Below are positions 1 through 6,710 of a stretch of DNA of 12,894 nucleotides, in pieces; positions within the stretch are counted from its first letter, which is position 1; each line of letters starts with the position of its first letter. The notes beneath the pieces were generated by a model. It was not told where the DNA came from and made no database searches. It was given only the letters and a program-made list of their open reading frames with translations. The stretch spans positions 1 to 12,894 of the forward strand of contig CAZLZZ010000096.1 in assembly GCA_964564165.1 (NCBI GenBank), read 5' to 3'. The translations under genes were made by a program, and so were the position numbers. This stretch comes from NORP309 sp964564165 (GTDB lineage Bacteria; Pseudomonadota; Gammaproteobacteria; Xanthomonadales; Marinicellaceae).

Positions 1-247
1 AAAACCTACTGCGAAAAAGCTGAATTTGGACATCTTTTCACCTGATTCTCGTTGAATAGCCGTGCTATTCGCCTCAAATCATGCGAAAACCTGCCTCAAA
101 TCAACTTTCTCTCGCTACGATTCTTATTCTCGGACAAACTCCTAGCCACCAATTAACCACCTTTACAAACCAAAGGCTCCTAAACAATCTAACTTCTTAA
201 ATTTTTCTAAATGTTCAAATACTTACAAAACATTTTGATACAACTCT
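1..247. other. Gene-free stretch with palindrome and short direct repeats
   Basis: I see no supportable gene here. It contains a perfect inverted repeat, GAATAGC-CGT-GCTATTC (54-70), and two copies of GCCTCAAATCA at 71-81 and 93-103, about two helical turns apart. The dense short repeats look like a dispersed intergenic repeat rather than decayed coding sequence. It lies downstream of the minus-strand tRNA-Leu. Many gammaproteobacteria have nuo or rimP-nusA genes after this tRNA, but neither is visible here. Confidence 0.5.
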
Positions 248-463
248 TCTAGCCATTATTGATGACTAGACTTTGGCCTTCAAAATCCAAACACTGAAAG
301 TGCAGTGCGATATTTTGATTTAACTTCGCTATCCATTAATAATGGCTAGATTTCAGTCCTTAAAATCAGCACACGGACATACTGGTATTTTAACTCAACC
401 TATCTAGCCATGAAAGGCTAGACTTCAGTCCTTAAAATCAGCACACGGACGTGCTGTATTTTA
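248..463. repeat. Three tandem units of about 75-80 bp, each with two hairpins
   Basis: Each unit starts with a CTAG-type stem-loop, at 248-270, 329-349 and 403-422. The third is perfect: TCTAGCC, loop ATGAAA, GGCTAGA. Each is followed by a second hairpin; in units 2 and 3 this lies in the shared string TTCAGTCCTTAAAATCAGCA plus CACGGAC, and in unit 1 it is CACTG-AAAGTG-CAGTG at 292-307. Units 2 and 3 are nearly identical over about 35 bp; unit 1 is diverged in sequence but keeps the hairpin plan. The array sits directly downstream of tRNA-Leu on the minus strand, so its hairpins may act in 3'-end formation. Confidence 0.7.
433..463 (-). terminator. Candidate terminator after tRNA-Leu
   Basis: CAGCAC (439-444), loop ACGGAC, GTGCTG (451-456) forms a perfect 6-bp stem. 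TAAAAT (433-438) and ATTTTA (458-463) extend it with one bulged base. Read on the minus strand it ends in ATTTTA, and it starts 13 nt after the tRNA CCA end. The U-run is short and the flanks are symmetric, so it may work in both directions or be only the last unit of the repeat array. Confidence 0.4.
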
Positions 464-475
464 AAAAATAAATAA

Positions 476-561
476 TGGTGCCGATGGCCGGAGTCGAACC
501 GGCACAGCCATAAGCCACTACCCCCTCAAGGTAGCGTGTCTACCAGTTCCACCACATCGGC
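476..561 (-). tRNA. tRNA-Leu (anticodon GAG)
   Basis: Reading the minus strand from 561 gives GCCGATG, a D-arm region GGTGGAACTGGTAGAC, an anticodon arm with loop containing TTGAGGG (anticodon GAG), a long variable arm, the T-arm GGTTCGACTCC, the closing acceptor strand CATCGGC, discriminator A and an encoded CCA (476-478). The acceptor strands pair perfectly, and the long variable arm marks a class II tRNA. It reads CUC/CUU leucine codons. It lies 25 nt after the secG stop on the same strand, so it is probably cut from a tpiA-secG-tRNA transcript. Confidence 0.96.
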
Positions 562-586
562 AATATAACTTGACTTGAGTCAATAT

Positions 587-1159
587 TCAACCATCAATTG
601 AATCTTTGATTTTTGCTGCTTTTTCTTCTGCCGCTTCTTTAACTTCGCCTGCCTTTTCAACAATAACGTCTTTTACTTCAATGGCTTTGTCTTTTACAGT
701 ATCCTTAGCATCAGTTGCCTTTTCAATAACCGCATCTTTAACATCACCAGTTTTTTCAACTGCTCCATCTTTTAGTTCAGTGGCTTTATCGATGATTTTT
801 TCCTTCAATCCTGGCACATCACCTTCTACCGGTTCAGTAGATAAAACCTCTGGAATGTCAGAACCTGAAGTATCTAAAGTTCCAACAACACCCAAATCAA
901 TCTCTCCGGTTGTTGCAGTTGTGAACTTCTTACTGGCTTGAACAGCCATATACATACTGACGGCAAAAAACAAAAAGGCCAAAGCCATGGTTGTCTTGGT
1001 TAAAAAATTGCCCGAACCTTTGGCACCAAATACCGTGTTAGAAGCACCTGCTCCAAAAGCAGAACCTGCTGTGGCACCTGTCCCTTTTTGTACCAAAACA
1101 AAGGCTATCATTGCCACCACAACTAAAACGAAAAATATTAACAATAAATTTACTGACAT
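587..1159 (-). CDS. secG: SecG, preprotein translocase subunit, with LEA-like C-terminal tail
   Basis: SecG is the small inner-membrane subunit of the SecYEG channel and helps SecA-driven protein export. The first 75 residues match the family: TM1 (about 4-23), then VLVQKGTGATAGSAFGAGAS, NTVFGAKGSGNFLTK and TM2 (about 56-73), lining up with E. coli SecG. I take the ATG at 1159, which gives MSVNLLLIFF and 190 residues. The earlier in-frame ATG at 1216 lies inside tpiA and would add 19 polar residues ahead of TM1. The gene begins 26 nt after tpiA stops. The oddity is length: E. coli SecG is 110 residues. After an acidic linker, residues 119-190 hold six consecutive 11-residue repeats of the pattern K-D/E-x-x-V/I-D/E-K-A/T-x-D/E-hydrophobic, plus part of a seventh. 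This predicts an amphipathic, highly charged helix like group 3 LEA proteins. The role of the tail is unknown. Confidence 0.95.
   Translation of the reverse strand: MSVNLLLIFFVLVVVAMIAFVLVQKGTGATAGSAFGAGASNTVFGAKGSGNFLTKTTMALAFLFFAVSMYMAVQASKKFTTATTGEIDLGVVGTLDTSGSDIPEVLSTEPVEGDVPGLKEKIIDKATELKDGAVEKTGDVKDAVIEKATDAKDTVKDKAIEVKDVIVEKAGEVKEAAEEKAAKIKDSIDG
590..805 (-). repeat. In-frame 33-bp repeats encoding 11-mer LEA-like motifs in SecG
   Basis: Six full 33-bp units (805 down to 608) and one partial unit encode 11-residue motifs such as KEKIIDKATEL, KDAVIEKATDA and KDVIVEKAGEV. Spacing is exact, with no indels. Identity between units is moderate, so the array is old or the protein pattern, rather than the DNA, is being maintained. 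Confidence 0.85.
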
Positions 1160-1185
1160 CTTATAAAACTCACTTTTTGGGACAA

Positions 1186-1962
1186 TTATTGACTTAGCTT
1201 GTCCGCTTGTTGACATATCGCAAGAAAGTCTTTGCTGGTCAAAGAGGCTCCACCTATCAAACCACCATCGATATCTTGCATGGAAAATAATTCTTTGGCA
1301 TTATTGCCGTTTACACTGCCGCCATAAAGTATCGGCACAAGGGTCGCTATTGTATCACTTTTTAAAGACAAAAGAGAACGAATATATGCATGAACTGCTT
1401 GAGCTTGTTCTGAACTAGCCGTAACTCCGGTACCAATTGCCCAAACGGGTTCATAAGCAATAACTGCATTGGCAAAAGCATCAATGCCCACCAAATCAAT
1501 TACCGCATTGATTTGGTGGGCAACAATCTGTTCAGTAATTCCTGACTCACGTTGCTGCAAAGTTTCACCACAACACAACACAGGCTTTAAACCATGTTTG
1601 GATGCTGCTTGGAATTTAAGGGCAATATCTTGATTGCTTTCATTGAAATAAGCCCTTCTTTCGGAATGCCCCACCAACACCATTTGACAGCCCAGTTCTT
1701 TAAGCATACCACCAGAAATCTCGCCCGTATAAGCGCCCGAATCGTACTCACTTAAAGTCTGCCCACCAAAAATAATCTGCTTACCCGCGGCAATAGCTGC
1801 TCCAGGGATATAAATTGAAGGAGGGAAAACCACAACATTGAATTTTTTGTCATTTTTATTGTGATCGGGCAAGCCTGCAACTATCTCAGAAATCAATGCA
1901 CTGGTCATCGCCAAAGAACCATTCAATTTCCAATTGCCCGCAACCCATAATTTTCTTGTCAT
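1186..1962 (-). CDS. tpiA: Triosephosphate isomerase
   Basis: TpiA interconverts dihydroxyacetone phosphate and glyceraldehyde 3-phosphate in glycolysis and gluconeogenesis in the cytoplasm. Landmarks of the TIM barrel are present: GNWKLNG near the N terminus (catalytic Lys), VLVGHSERR (catalytic His), AYEPVWAIGTG (catalytic Glu), and the phosphate-binding YGGSVNG and GGLIGGASL loops. I chose the ATG at 1962 (258 residues, the usual size) because TAGGTG lies about 9 nt upstream as a ribosome binding site. A GTG at 1974 lies within that site and is unlikely to be the start. It is first in the tpiA-secG-tRNA-Leu set, an order common in gammaproteobacteria. Confidence 0.97.
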   Translation of the reverse strand: MTRKLWVAGNWKLNGSLAMTSALISEIVAGLPDHNKNDKKFNVVVFPPSIYIPGAAIAAGKQIIFGGQTLSEYDSGAYTGEISGGMLKELGCQMVLVGHSERRAYFNESNQDIALKFQAASKHGLKPVLCCGETLQQRESGITEQIVAHQINAVIDLVGIDAFANAVIAYEPVWAIGTGVTASSEQAQAVHAYIRSLLSLKSDTIATLVPILYGGSVNGNNAKELFSMQDIDGGLIGGASLTSKDFLAICQQADKLSQ

Positions 1963-1992
1963 AATATACCGCACCTACAAAATAGCGAGCGC

Positions 1993-2021
1993 ATTATAAT
2001 ACAAACTCTTAACTACTTGTA
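1993..2021 (-). promoter_or_regulatory. Candidate sigma70 promoter for tpiA
   Basis: The minus strand has a consensus -10 TATAAT at 1993-1998, about 30 nt before the tpiA start codon. At 17-bp spacing the -35 position reads TACAAG, a poor match, so only the -10 is strong. Confidence 0.35.
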
Positions 2022-2080
2022 TGAAAACTTAATTATTAATTGAAAACGCATACAATTGAAAATTGAAAGTTTTTAATTCC

Positions 2081-4660
2081 TCACCCATCACAAACATAAG
2101 GAAGCAACCAAGGACTGGTTAATTTAACCACATTGTATTGCCCTGACTCAAACCCTTCTATGCTAGAAGTGTACTCAACTGTGCCGCTACCTAAACAATT
2201 CAATTGCATCTGGATTTGACCCCATGGGTTTCTAATAACACTATCAGAGTTAAAGTCTTCGCCAAAAACACCACCACTTGTCACAATCACATTATTAAAA
2301 TCCAAGGTAATGTTGTTGCCATCTTCTGTAATAACTCCTGTCGAATCAATCAACCACATGTGATTGCCCTCTAAATCATAGGTGTACCAAATCAAAATTG
2401 CCCGACCATCTTCAAGAATCTCTACGATATACCCTTCACCGCTTCTTTGTGGATCATACCAAGAGCCCGTAATCAAGCCCACGGGTTCATTAATGGCTAG
2501 CGTGATAGTTATTGGCGTATTTATAGCACCTTTAACATGGCTTAATTGATGAAGTTTTGTTCTTAATTTCTTACCATCTAAATCTGTAAACACAACACTG
2601 GCCGTTCTTGATACTTCATGAACACCAATAGCAGGCTCTAGCGCTTCTCCTCCGTTAAATATTATTTCCAAAGAACCAAATGCATTAAATTCAATATTTT
2701 CCGAATCAAAGGCCGCACCAAATACACCGCCTGACGCCGATGTGAAATTATCAACAACAATGGTATTGCCAGAAAATCCACCCAATGCAGAGTACCACCT
2801 TTGCGCTCCCAACTCATCATAAGTGAACCACTGAATCCATACCCGATTACCATCCAACAACTCATACGAAAAACCCTCTCCATTTCTAGCTGGATCAAAA
2901 TAAAGACCCGTGGGTTGAATAAGCGGTGGAAAAGCAGACTTACTTTGGGAGTCTATTGAAACAGTATAACCACTATCAACCCCACCAACAATTGACGAAT
3001 CAAGGTTGCTGTCTTCATAATTTTGCCATTGCCCGCCTGCCCAAGTGACTACCGTTTGCGGGTTGGCATCTAATTTTTGTCCAACCATATCAGCCACATC
3101 AATTGACCAGACAATACTTGAACTGCCATTGGCAAAAACTTCACTGCCCAGACCAAAATCAACGGCATAAGTATCATCCTTATAAAATTTATATGACATG
3201 ACATTTTCAGCTTTTTGATTAATCCATTGTCCATCGTTGTTCAATGAAGTAGTCACTCCATTTGCGGCAAACTCAATTAACGGGTTTAGCTCAAATGAAT
3301 TTTGCCCCTGTAAATGCACAACTTGATTGTTTTCATCACGCACACGCATGGGCTTATCAAACGTTACGATTAAACTATAGTCGACTCCTTCTAACATGTT
3401 TTCTATATCATTTTCAAACAACAATCTTGTCCCGTCTGCTTGAACATCCCAACTGGCATCATAAACAATATTCTGCGAATCTTTTTCAACAACCCTAAGT
3501 TGAGCTATTGATGGCGGACCAGCTTGACCGTACCAAACCACCATAAAAGTCTCTGCCAGTTGCTCCCTAACGCGCTTAATTTCGGAGTCTGGCAAAATGA
3601 AGCCATCGTGGCCATTGTTACCAAAACCACCGTATTCTGTTCCACCACCATTACCTGGTTCTACTTCCAACGTCCATGAAGGAACTTGATAAGTTTCTGC
3701 AAAGTACTCATCAGTCGACCCTATTCCTCCACCTGACCCGCTTGGACTATCCATATAATTTTTTTCTGCGGGAAAAGCCCTGTGATGATTGGTAAAATCT
3801 CTTAACAGATTCGTTTGCAATGTATTTCTATTGATATTGTTGGTTCTAACCGAAAAATGAACCTTTGTAAATGAATGCACGTCTGTATAAACCCTAACCT
3901 GAGACGCCTCCACCAAATCTGCCGCAGCCAACCTTGCCCGTGTTTCAGGCTCTGATTCAGATACAGAACCATGATAAACAATAGAGGTAACAATGGGTGA
4001 CGAGTTATTCGAAGTTGCCCAATAAGGATCATTGTTGCGGTTTAAATCCACTCCCAACAAAAAATCTGTTTGCGAGAATAAATCTTCATCAACATTTAAC
4101 ATGTTCTTCCTTCTCATCCTACCATCACGAGGGCCGATTTGACTGCTAAACCAATTTTCAGCTGGGTAACGTTGGGTTTGCAACAAACCATCAACGTTAT
4201 TAATCGGCAATGACACTATTGTGGTATTTTCTAACAAATACTGATGCAATGAATTGTCTTGAGAATTGGCATCCAACAATTCAATAATACCAGTCATCAC
4301 CTCTGGAGACTGCCATTCTCTTGCATGAATACTGCCATTGATTAGCATTGCTCCTTCTTTAATACCATACTGGGTTAAATTATTTTCATCACTCAGTACA
4401 TAAGCCCAAATATCCCGATCATAAACAGTTTGACCAACAATGTGGCCTGTTATGTAGTTATTGTTTAAAGCCATAGATTGGTGTTTGATAAATAGACCAT
4501 TATAGGTTCTAAATCCATCAAAAGGTTCAGCTGTTTCAACTGGAACAGGCACGGGAAACCCCAAACCCAAAGTGCTATTTTCCTCTGTCCAGGAAACAAT
4601 TGATTGAGAGATTGACTGGAATGATGTGACCAACAAGACAATTATAATTAGATGTTTCAC
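2081..4660 (-). CDS. Secreted M14 zinc carboxypeptidase with two C-terminal GEGF/Y-type repeats
   Basis: This is a predicted exported metallocarboxypeptidase of 859 residues, likely removing C-terminal residues from peptides outside the cytoplasm. The start is the GTG at 4660: AGGAGAG lies about 7 nt upstream, the GTG overlaps the previous gene's TGA, and it places a signal peptide (VKHLIIIVLLVTSFQSISQS) at the N terminus. An ATG at 4690 would add ten residues before it and has less support. M14 residues, numbered from the GTG: zinc ligands H112 and E115 in HARE, N207-R208 in DLNRN (substrate carboxylate), H262 in DVHS, and E332 in TLEVE as catalytic glutamate. The peptidase domain spans about 95-380, followed by a beta-rich linker. 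Two repeats, from about 584 and 729, share the pattern GxxxDPxRxGEG, then W-[FY]-T-Y-D-x-x-G, then SGGVFG. I know such repeats from secreted proteins of marine and soil gammaproteobacteria; their function is not established. The substrate is unknown. Confidence 0.9.
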   Translation of the reverse strand: MKHLIIIVLLVTSFQSISQSIVSWTEENSTLGLGFPVPVPVETAEPFDGFRTYNGLFIKHQSMALNNNYITGHIVGQTVYDRDIWAYVLSDENNLTQYGIKEGAMLINGSIHAREWQSPEVMTGIIELLDANSQDNSLHQYLLENTTIVSLPINNVDGLLQTQRYPAENWFSSQIGPRDGRMRRKNMLNVDEDLFSQTDFLLGVDLNRNNDPYWATSNNSSPIVTSIVYHGSVSESEPETRARLAAADLVEASQVRVYTDVHSFTKVHFSVRTNNINRNTLQTNLLRDFTNHHRAFPAEKNYMDSPSGSGGGIGSTDEYFAETYQVPSWTLEVEPGNGGGTEYGGFGNNGHDGFILPDSEIKRVREQLAETFMVVWYGQAGPPSIAQLRVVEKDSQNIVYDASWDVQADGTRLLFENDIENMLEGVDYSLIVTFDKPMRVRDENNQVVHLQGQNSFELNPLIEFAANGVTTSLNNDGQWINQKAENVMSYKFYKDDTYAVDFGLGSEVFANGSSSIVWSIDVADMVGQKLDANPQTVVTWAGGQWQNYEDSNLDSSIVGGVDSGYTVSIDSQSKSAFPPLIQPTGLYFDPARNGEGFSYELLDGNRVWIQWFTYDELGAQRWYSALGGFSGNTIVVDNFTSASGGVFGAAFDSENIEFNAFGSLEIIFNGGEALEPAIGVHEVSRTASVVFTDLDGKKLRTKLHQLSHVKGAINTPITITLAINEPVGLITGSWYDPQRSGEGYIVEILEDGRAILIWYTYDLEGNHMWLIDSTGVITEDGNNITLDFNNVIVTSGGVFGEDFNSDSVIRNPWGQIQMQLNCLGSGTVEYTSSIEGFESGQYNVVKLTSPWLLPYVCDG

Positions 4661-5796
4661 TTGAACTCTCCTGTAAAACCAGCCAGCCATTTATTGGTTT
4701 GAGAATCCTTTCTAAGCGCCACTGAAATGCGTTCCAGAACCACGCGAGCACTTGGCAATTGATTCATCTTTAACACAAAAATAATTTGTTTTTTTACCTG
4801 CTCAGAATCACTTTCAACAAACAAGGCCTCCATATTTAAAATTGACCTTGTATTTTCAAGCTTGATCAAGACCAATGCTGCCTGTTTAGAATATTCAGAA
4901 TGTTTTTCTTCTACCAGCAAAGAAAATAATTTCTCCTCTATCTCCTTTTCATTGATAAATTCGGCCATCATTGAAATAGCAAATTCGGTATTTTTATTGC
5001 TCGCAACCACAGCAATGAGTTGTTGCACAGCAAAAGATTGATCAAAGTGAGCTTTTAGGTGCCTCAATAGATACTCACTATTGCTCTTATCTAAGTTTTG
5101 CAATACCGATTGAACGAGCTCTTGATTTGCAGTAAACAAAGCGTAGCGACTGACAAATTTATCTAATCCGTTTAAATTTTCAGCATCTTCTAACAAATAG
5201 CCCGTTATCAAATCATGGTTACCTTGACTGAATGTTTTGATACTTTTCTTTAAACCAAGCCATTCAGGCTGCTTCAATTTACTCAAGCTGCTTTTTAAAT
5301 CTAACAACGTGGCAATAGAATCTTTGCCAAAAGCACGCTGATAATGGGCATAAGAATCAGACGCCAACCAAATATTTTCTATGCCTATCGCCTTGGCATT
5401 GATATTGTAGACTTCAACCGGCACTCGACCTTCATCGTGCATTTTAAAAGCAGTTGTTTGATAAACTTTCATTTGATTAACAAACTCTTGTAAAAAATCT
5501 TGCTTGGCTTGGTAAGAAACTTCACCCAATAATTGATAAAGCCCATAATCTAATAAAATAGGTTCCAATAAATTAGGTTCCAACAAAACAGGTTTACTGT
5601 TGTTTTTGCTGATTAAAAGATAGTTTTCAATATAATCAACCGGATCTTTAGCTGTAAAAAAACCCCGAACAAACTCTTTAATTAGCTGTTGATTTTTACT
5701 ATCATTAACCAACTCATCAATATCAACTTGCGAATAAGTAACCGCAATTGAATTAAATGTAAACATGATAAATATAAGTGCAATAAAATGACGCAT
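4657..5796 (-). CDS. Exported helical-repeat protein of unknown function
   Basis: I do not recognise this 379-residue protein. It starts with a signal peptide (MRHFIALIFIMFTFNSIAVTYS), followed by a soluble, almost entirely helical body. The C-terminal third (about 240-370) has repeating Leu/Ala helices of 30-35 residues, such as FAVQQLIAVVASNKN, SKQAALVLIKLEN and VKKQIIFVLKMN, which resemble HEAT or ARM units. The ATG at 5796 is preferred over a TTG at 5802. It is first in a two-gene operon: its TGA overlaps the GTG of the M14 carboxypeptidase (GTGA), a strong sign of translational coupling. A scaffold, inhibitor or chaperone for the peptidase is possible, but that is inference from position only. 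Confidence 0.75.
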   Translation of the reverse strand: MRHFIALIFIMFTFNSIAVTYSQVDIDELVNDSKNQQLIKEFVRGFFTAKDPVDYIENYLLISKNNSKPVLLEPNLLEPILLDYGLYQLLGEVSYQAKQDFLQEFVNQMKVYQTTAFKMHDEGRVPVEVYNINAKAIGIENIWLASDSYAHYQRAFGKDSIATLLDLKSSLSKLKQPEWLGLKKSIKTFSQGNHDLITGYLLEDAENLNGLDKFVSRYALFTANQELVQSVLQNLDKSNSEYLLRHLKAHFDQSFAVQQLIAVVASNKNTEFAISMMAEFINEKEIEEKLFSLLVEEKHSEYSKQAALVLIKLENTRSILNMEALFVESDSEQVKKQIIFVLKMNQLPSARVVLERISVALRKDSQTNKWLAGFTGEFK

Positions 5797-5824
5797 AAGC
5801 AAACCCGTAATTTAGTATAAGTTT

Positions 5825-5853
5825 ATAATAAACGATAATATTCGTATTTTCAA
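5825..5853 (-). promoter_or_regulatory. Sigma70-type promoter for the peptidase operon
   Basis: On the minus strand, -35 TTGAAA (5848-5853) is separated by exactly 17 bp from -10 TATTAT (5825-5830). The -10 lies 28 bp before the ATG at 5796. Both hexamers are one base from consensus or close to it, and the placement is ideal. Confidence 0.55.
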
Positions 5854-5880
5854 ATAGAGTGAATACAATAAAGATATCCC

Positions 5881-5889
5881 TGCTATAAT
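5881..5889 (+). promoter_or_regulatory. Orphan extended -10 element (TGCTATAAT) on the plus strand
   Basis: TGCTATAAT is a perfect extended -10 box, with no good -35. It points towards 5967-6535, where the genes run the other way, so it has no obvious target. The transcribed part would include the complementary pair CGCCTT / AAGGCG (5901-5906 / 5919-5924). It may be a chance match, drive an antisense or small RNA, or be a leftover promoter cut off from a plus-strand gene by the toxin-antitoxin module. Confidence 0.3.
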
Positions 5890-5966
5890 ACCCGCCATCA
5901 CGCCTTCGCGGGAATCACAAGGCGAGTAGTTATACCTTGATTAATTTCCGTGAATTACAAAATCAA

Positions 5967-6257
5967 TCATTCAACATCTTCAATAGACAATATCTGCCTA
6001 CAGTGCCTAACAGTTAGTATCGAAACCTGAGTATCAATTTTATAAACGATTCGATAATTACCATGAATTAACTCTCTGTAATCATCGTCTTTAATTTCAG
6101 GAACCATTCTTCCTAGTTTTGGGTGGATTTTTAATTTTTCAACACAATTAAATACATCAACCGCCCATTCTTGAGCAACTGATGGCTTATCTAATGCAAT
6201 ATATTGAGCTATTTCTAAAACTCTTTCAATAGCCAATGGAGACCATTCTAATTTCAT
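5967..6257 (-). CDS. RelE/ParE-family toxin
   Basis: This 96-residue toxin belongs to the RelE/ParE superfamily. The N-terminal half is two helices after MKLEWSPLAIERVLEIAQYI; then come KIHPKLGRMVPEI and the family signature RELIHGNYRIVYKID, followed by SILTVRHCRQ. Relatives either cleave mRNA on the ribosome or inhibit gyrase; the sequence alone does not decide which. The GNYRIVY core and low content of catalytic basic/His residues look more ParE-like. Its ATG overlaps the antitoxin stop (ATGA) and there is no Shine-Dalgarno sequence, so translation probably depends on the antitoxin reading through. Confidence 0.9.
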   Translation of the reverse strand: MKLEWSPLAIERVLEIAQYIALDKPSVAQEWAVDVFNCVEKLKIHPKLGRMVPEIKDDDYRELIHGNYRIVYKIDTQVSILTVRHCRQILSIEDVE

Positions 6258-6535
6258 TTATTCAAAAAATCTAAAACTTGTTCTTTTGCCAAATTGTGCT
6301 TAATGCCTTTTCCATCTTTAAATTGAGACATAGATTTCTGAACATCTTGTAATAATTCTATAGTTTCTTGCATTTCTTCATATTCATTAACGCCCAGTAA
6401 AACGCCAACACCTTTTCCATGTTGAGTAATTACTAAGGGTCTCTTGGTTTCTTGAACTTGTTTAAAATAAGAAGAAACACCCGATCTGAATTCAGATAAG
6501 GGACGAATATCTTGATTTACTTTTAATCTGTGCAT
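6254..6535 (-). CDS. Phd/YefM-family antitoxin
   Basis: This 93-residue protein is the partner of the RelE/ParE toxin. The N-terminal 60 residues carry the Phd/YefM DNA-binding fold: DIRPLSEFRSGVSSYFKQVQ, then RPLVITQHGKGVGVLLGVNEYEEM. The C-terminal 30 residues are charged and helical, as expected for the segment that wraps the toxin. It should repress its own promoter through the palindrome at 6563-6582. Antitoxin first, toxin second, with a 4-nt overlap, is the standard order. Confidence 0.92.
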   Translation of the reverse strand: MHRLKVNQDIRPLSEFRSGVSSYFKQVQETKRPLVITQHGKGVGVLLGVNEYEEMQETIELLQDVQKSMSQFKDGKGIKHNLAKEQVLDFLNK

Positions 6536-6562
6536 TATATATTATTAATATTGTTGATGTAT

Positions 6563-6582
6563 TTGTACATTATAACGTACAA
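6563..6582 (-). promoter_or_regulatory. Palindromic operator of the toxin-antitoxin operon
   Basis: TTGTACATTATAACGTACAA is symmetric at 18 of 20 positions, with arms TTGTAC/GTACAA and centre TTATAA. It covers the predicted -10 box and lies 28 bp before the antitoxin ATG, the right place for autorepression by the antitoxin or its complex. Confidence 0.65.
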
Positions 6583-6597
6583 TAAACACATCCGCAA
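6569..6597 (-). promoter_or_regulatory. Sigma70-type promoter of the toxin-antitoxin operon
   Basis: On the minus strand, -35 TTGCGG (6592-6597) stands 17 bp from a consensus -10 TATAAT (6569-6574). The -10 sits in the middle of the operator palindrome, so repressor binding would block RNA polymerase. Confidence 0.6.
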
Positions 6598-6650
6598 TAA
6601 ATTTAACTATTCAACCACCTCAAATGATTTACTGATAGCTAAAATATTGG

Positions 6651-6678
6651 CTTGATTAATATCTGCTAGTCCTCATAT
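6651..6678 (+). promoter_or_regulatory. Sigma32 (heat-shock) promoter of htpG
   Basis: CTTGATT (6651-6657), a 13-bp spacer and CCTCATAT (6671-6678) match the sigma32 pattern CTTGAAA-N11-16-CCCCATNT well. Transcription would start near 6685, leaving a leader of about 25 nt. HtpG is a known sigma32 target in E. coli, which supports the call. No convincing Shine-Dalgarno sequence precedes the ATG at 6711. Confidence 0.65.
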
Positions 6679-6710
6679 TATCCGCAACTTAAACACACAA
6701 TGTAAACACT

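Noticed and set aside
248..470. Possible CRISPR array
   Set aside because: There are only three diverged units of 75-80 bp with internal hairpins, no uniform repeat of 25-40 bp alternating with unique spacers, and no cas genes.
606..941. Long plus-strand open frame opposite secG
   Set aside because: It mirrors the 33-bp repeats of secG; the Ser/Thr/Phe-rich product is a by-product of the K/D/E-rich tail on the other strand.
1972..1974. GTG start for tpiA
   Set aside because: It lies within the TAGGTG ribosome site of the ATG at 1962 and would add four residues before the conserved N terminus.
2662..4032. Short open frames on both strands within the carboxypeptidase gene
   Set aside because: They overlap a gene with intact catalytic motifs and repeats, and have no recognisable domain.
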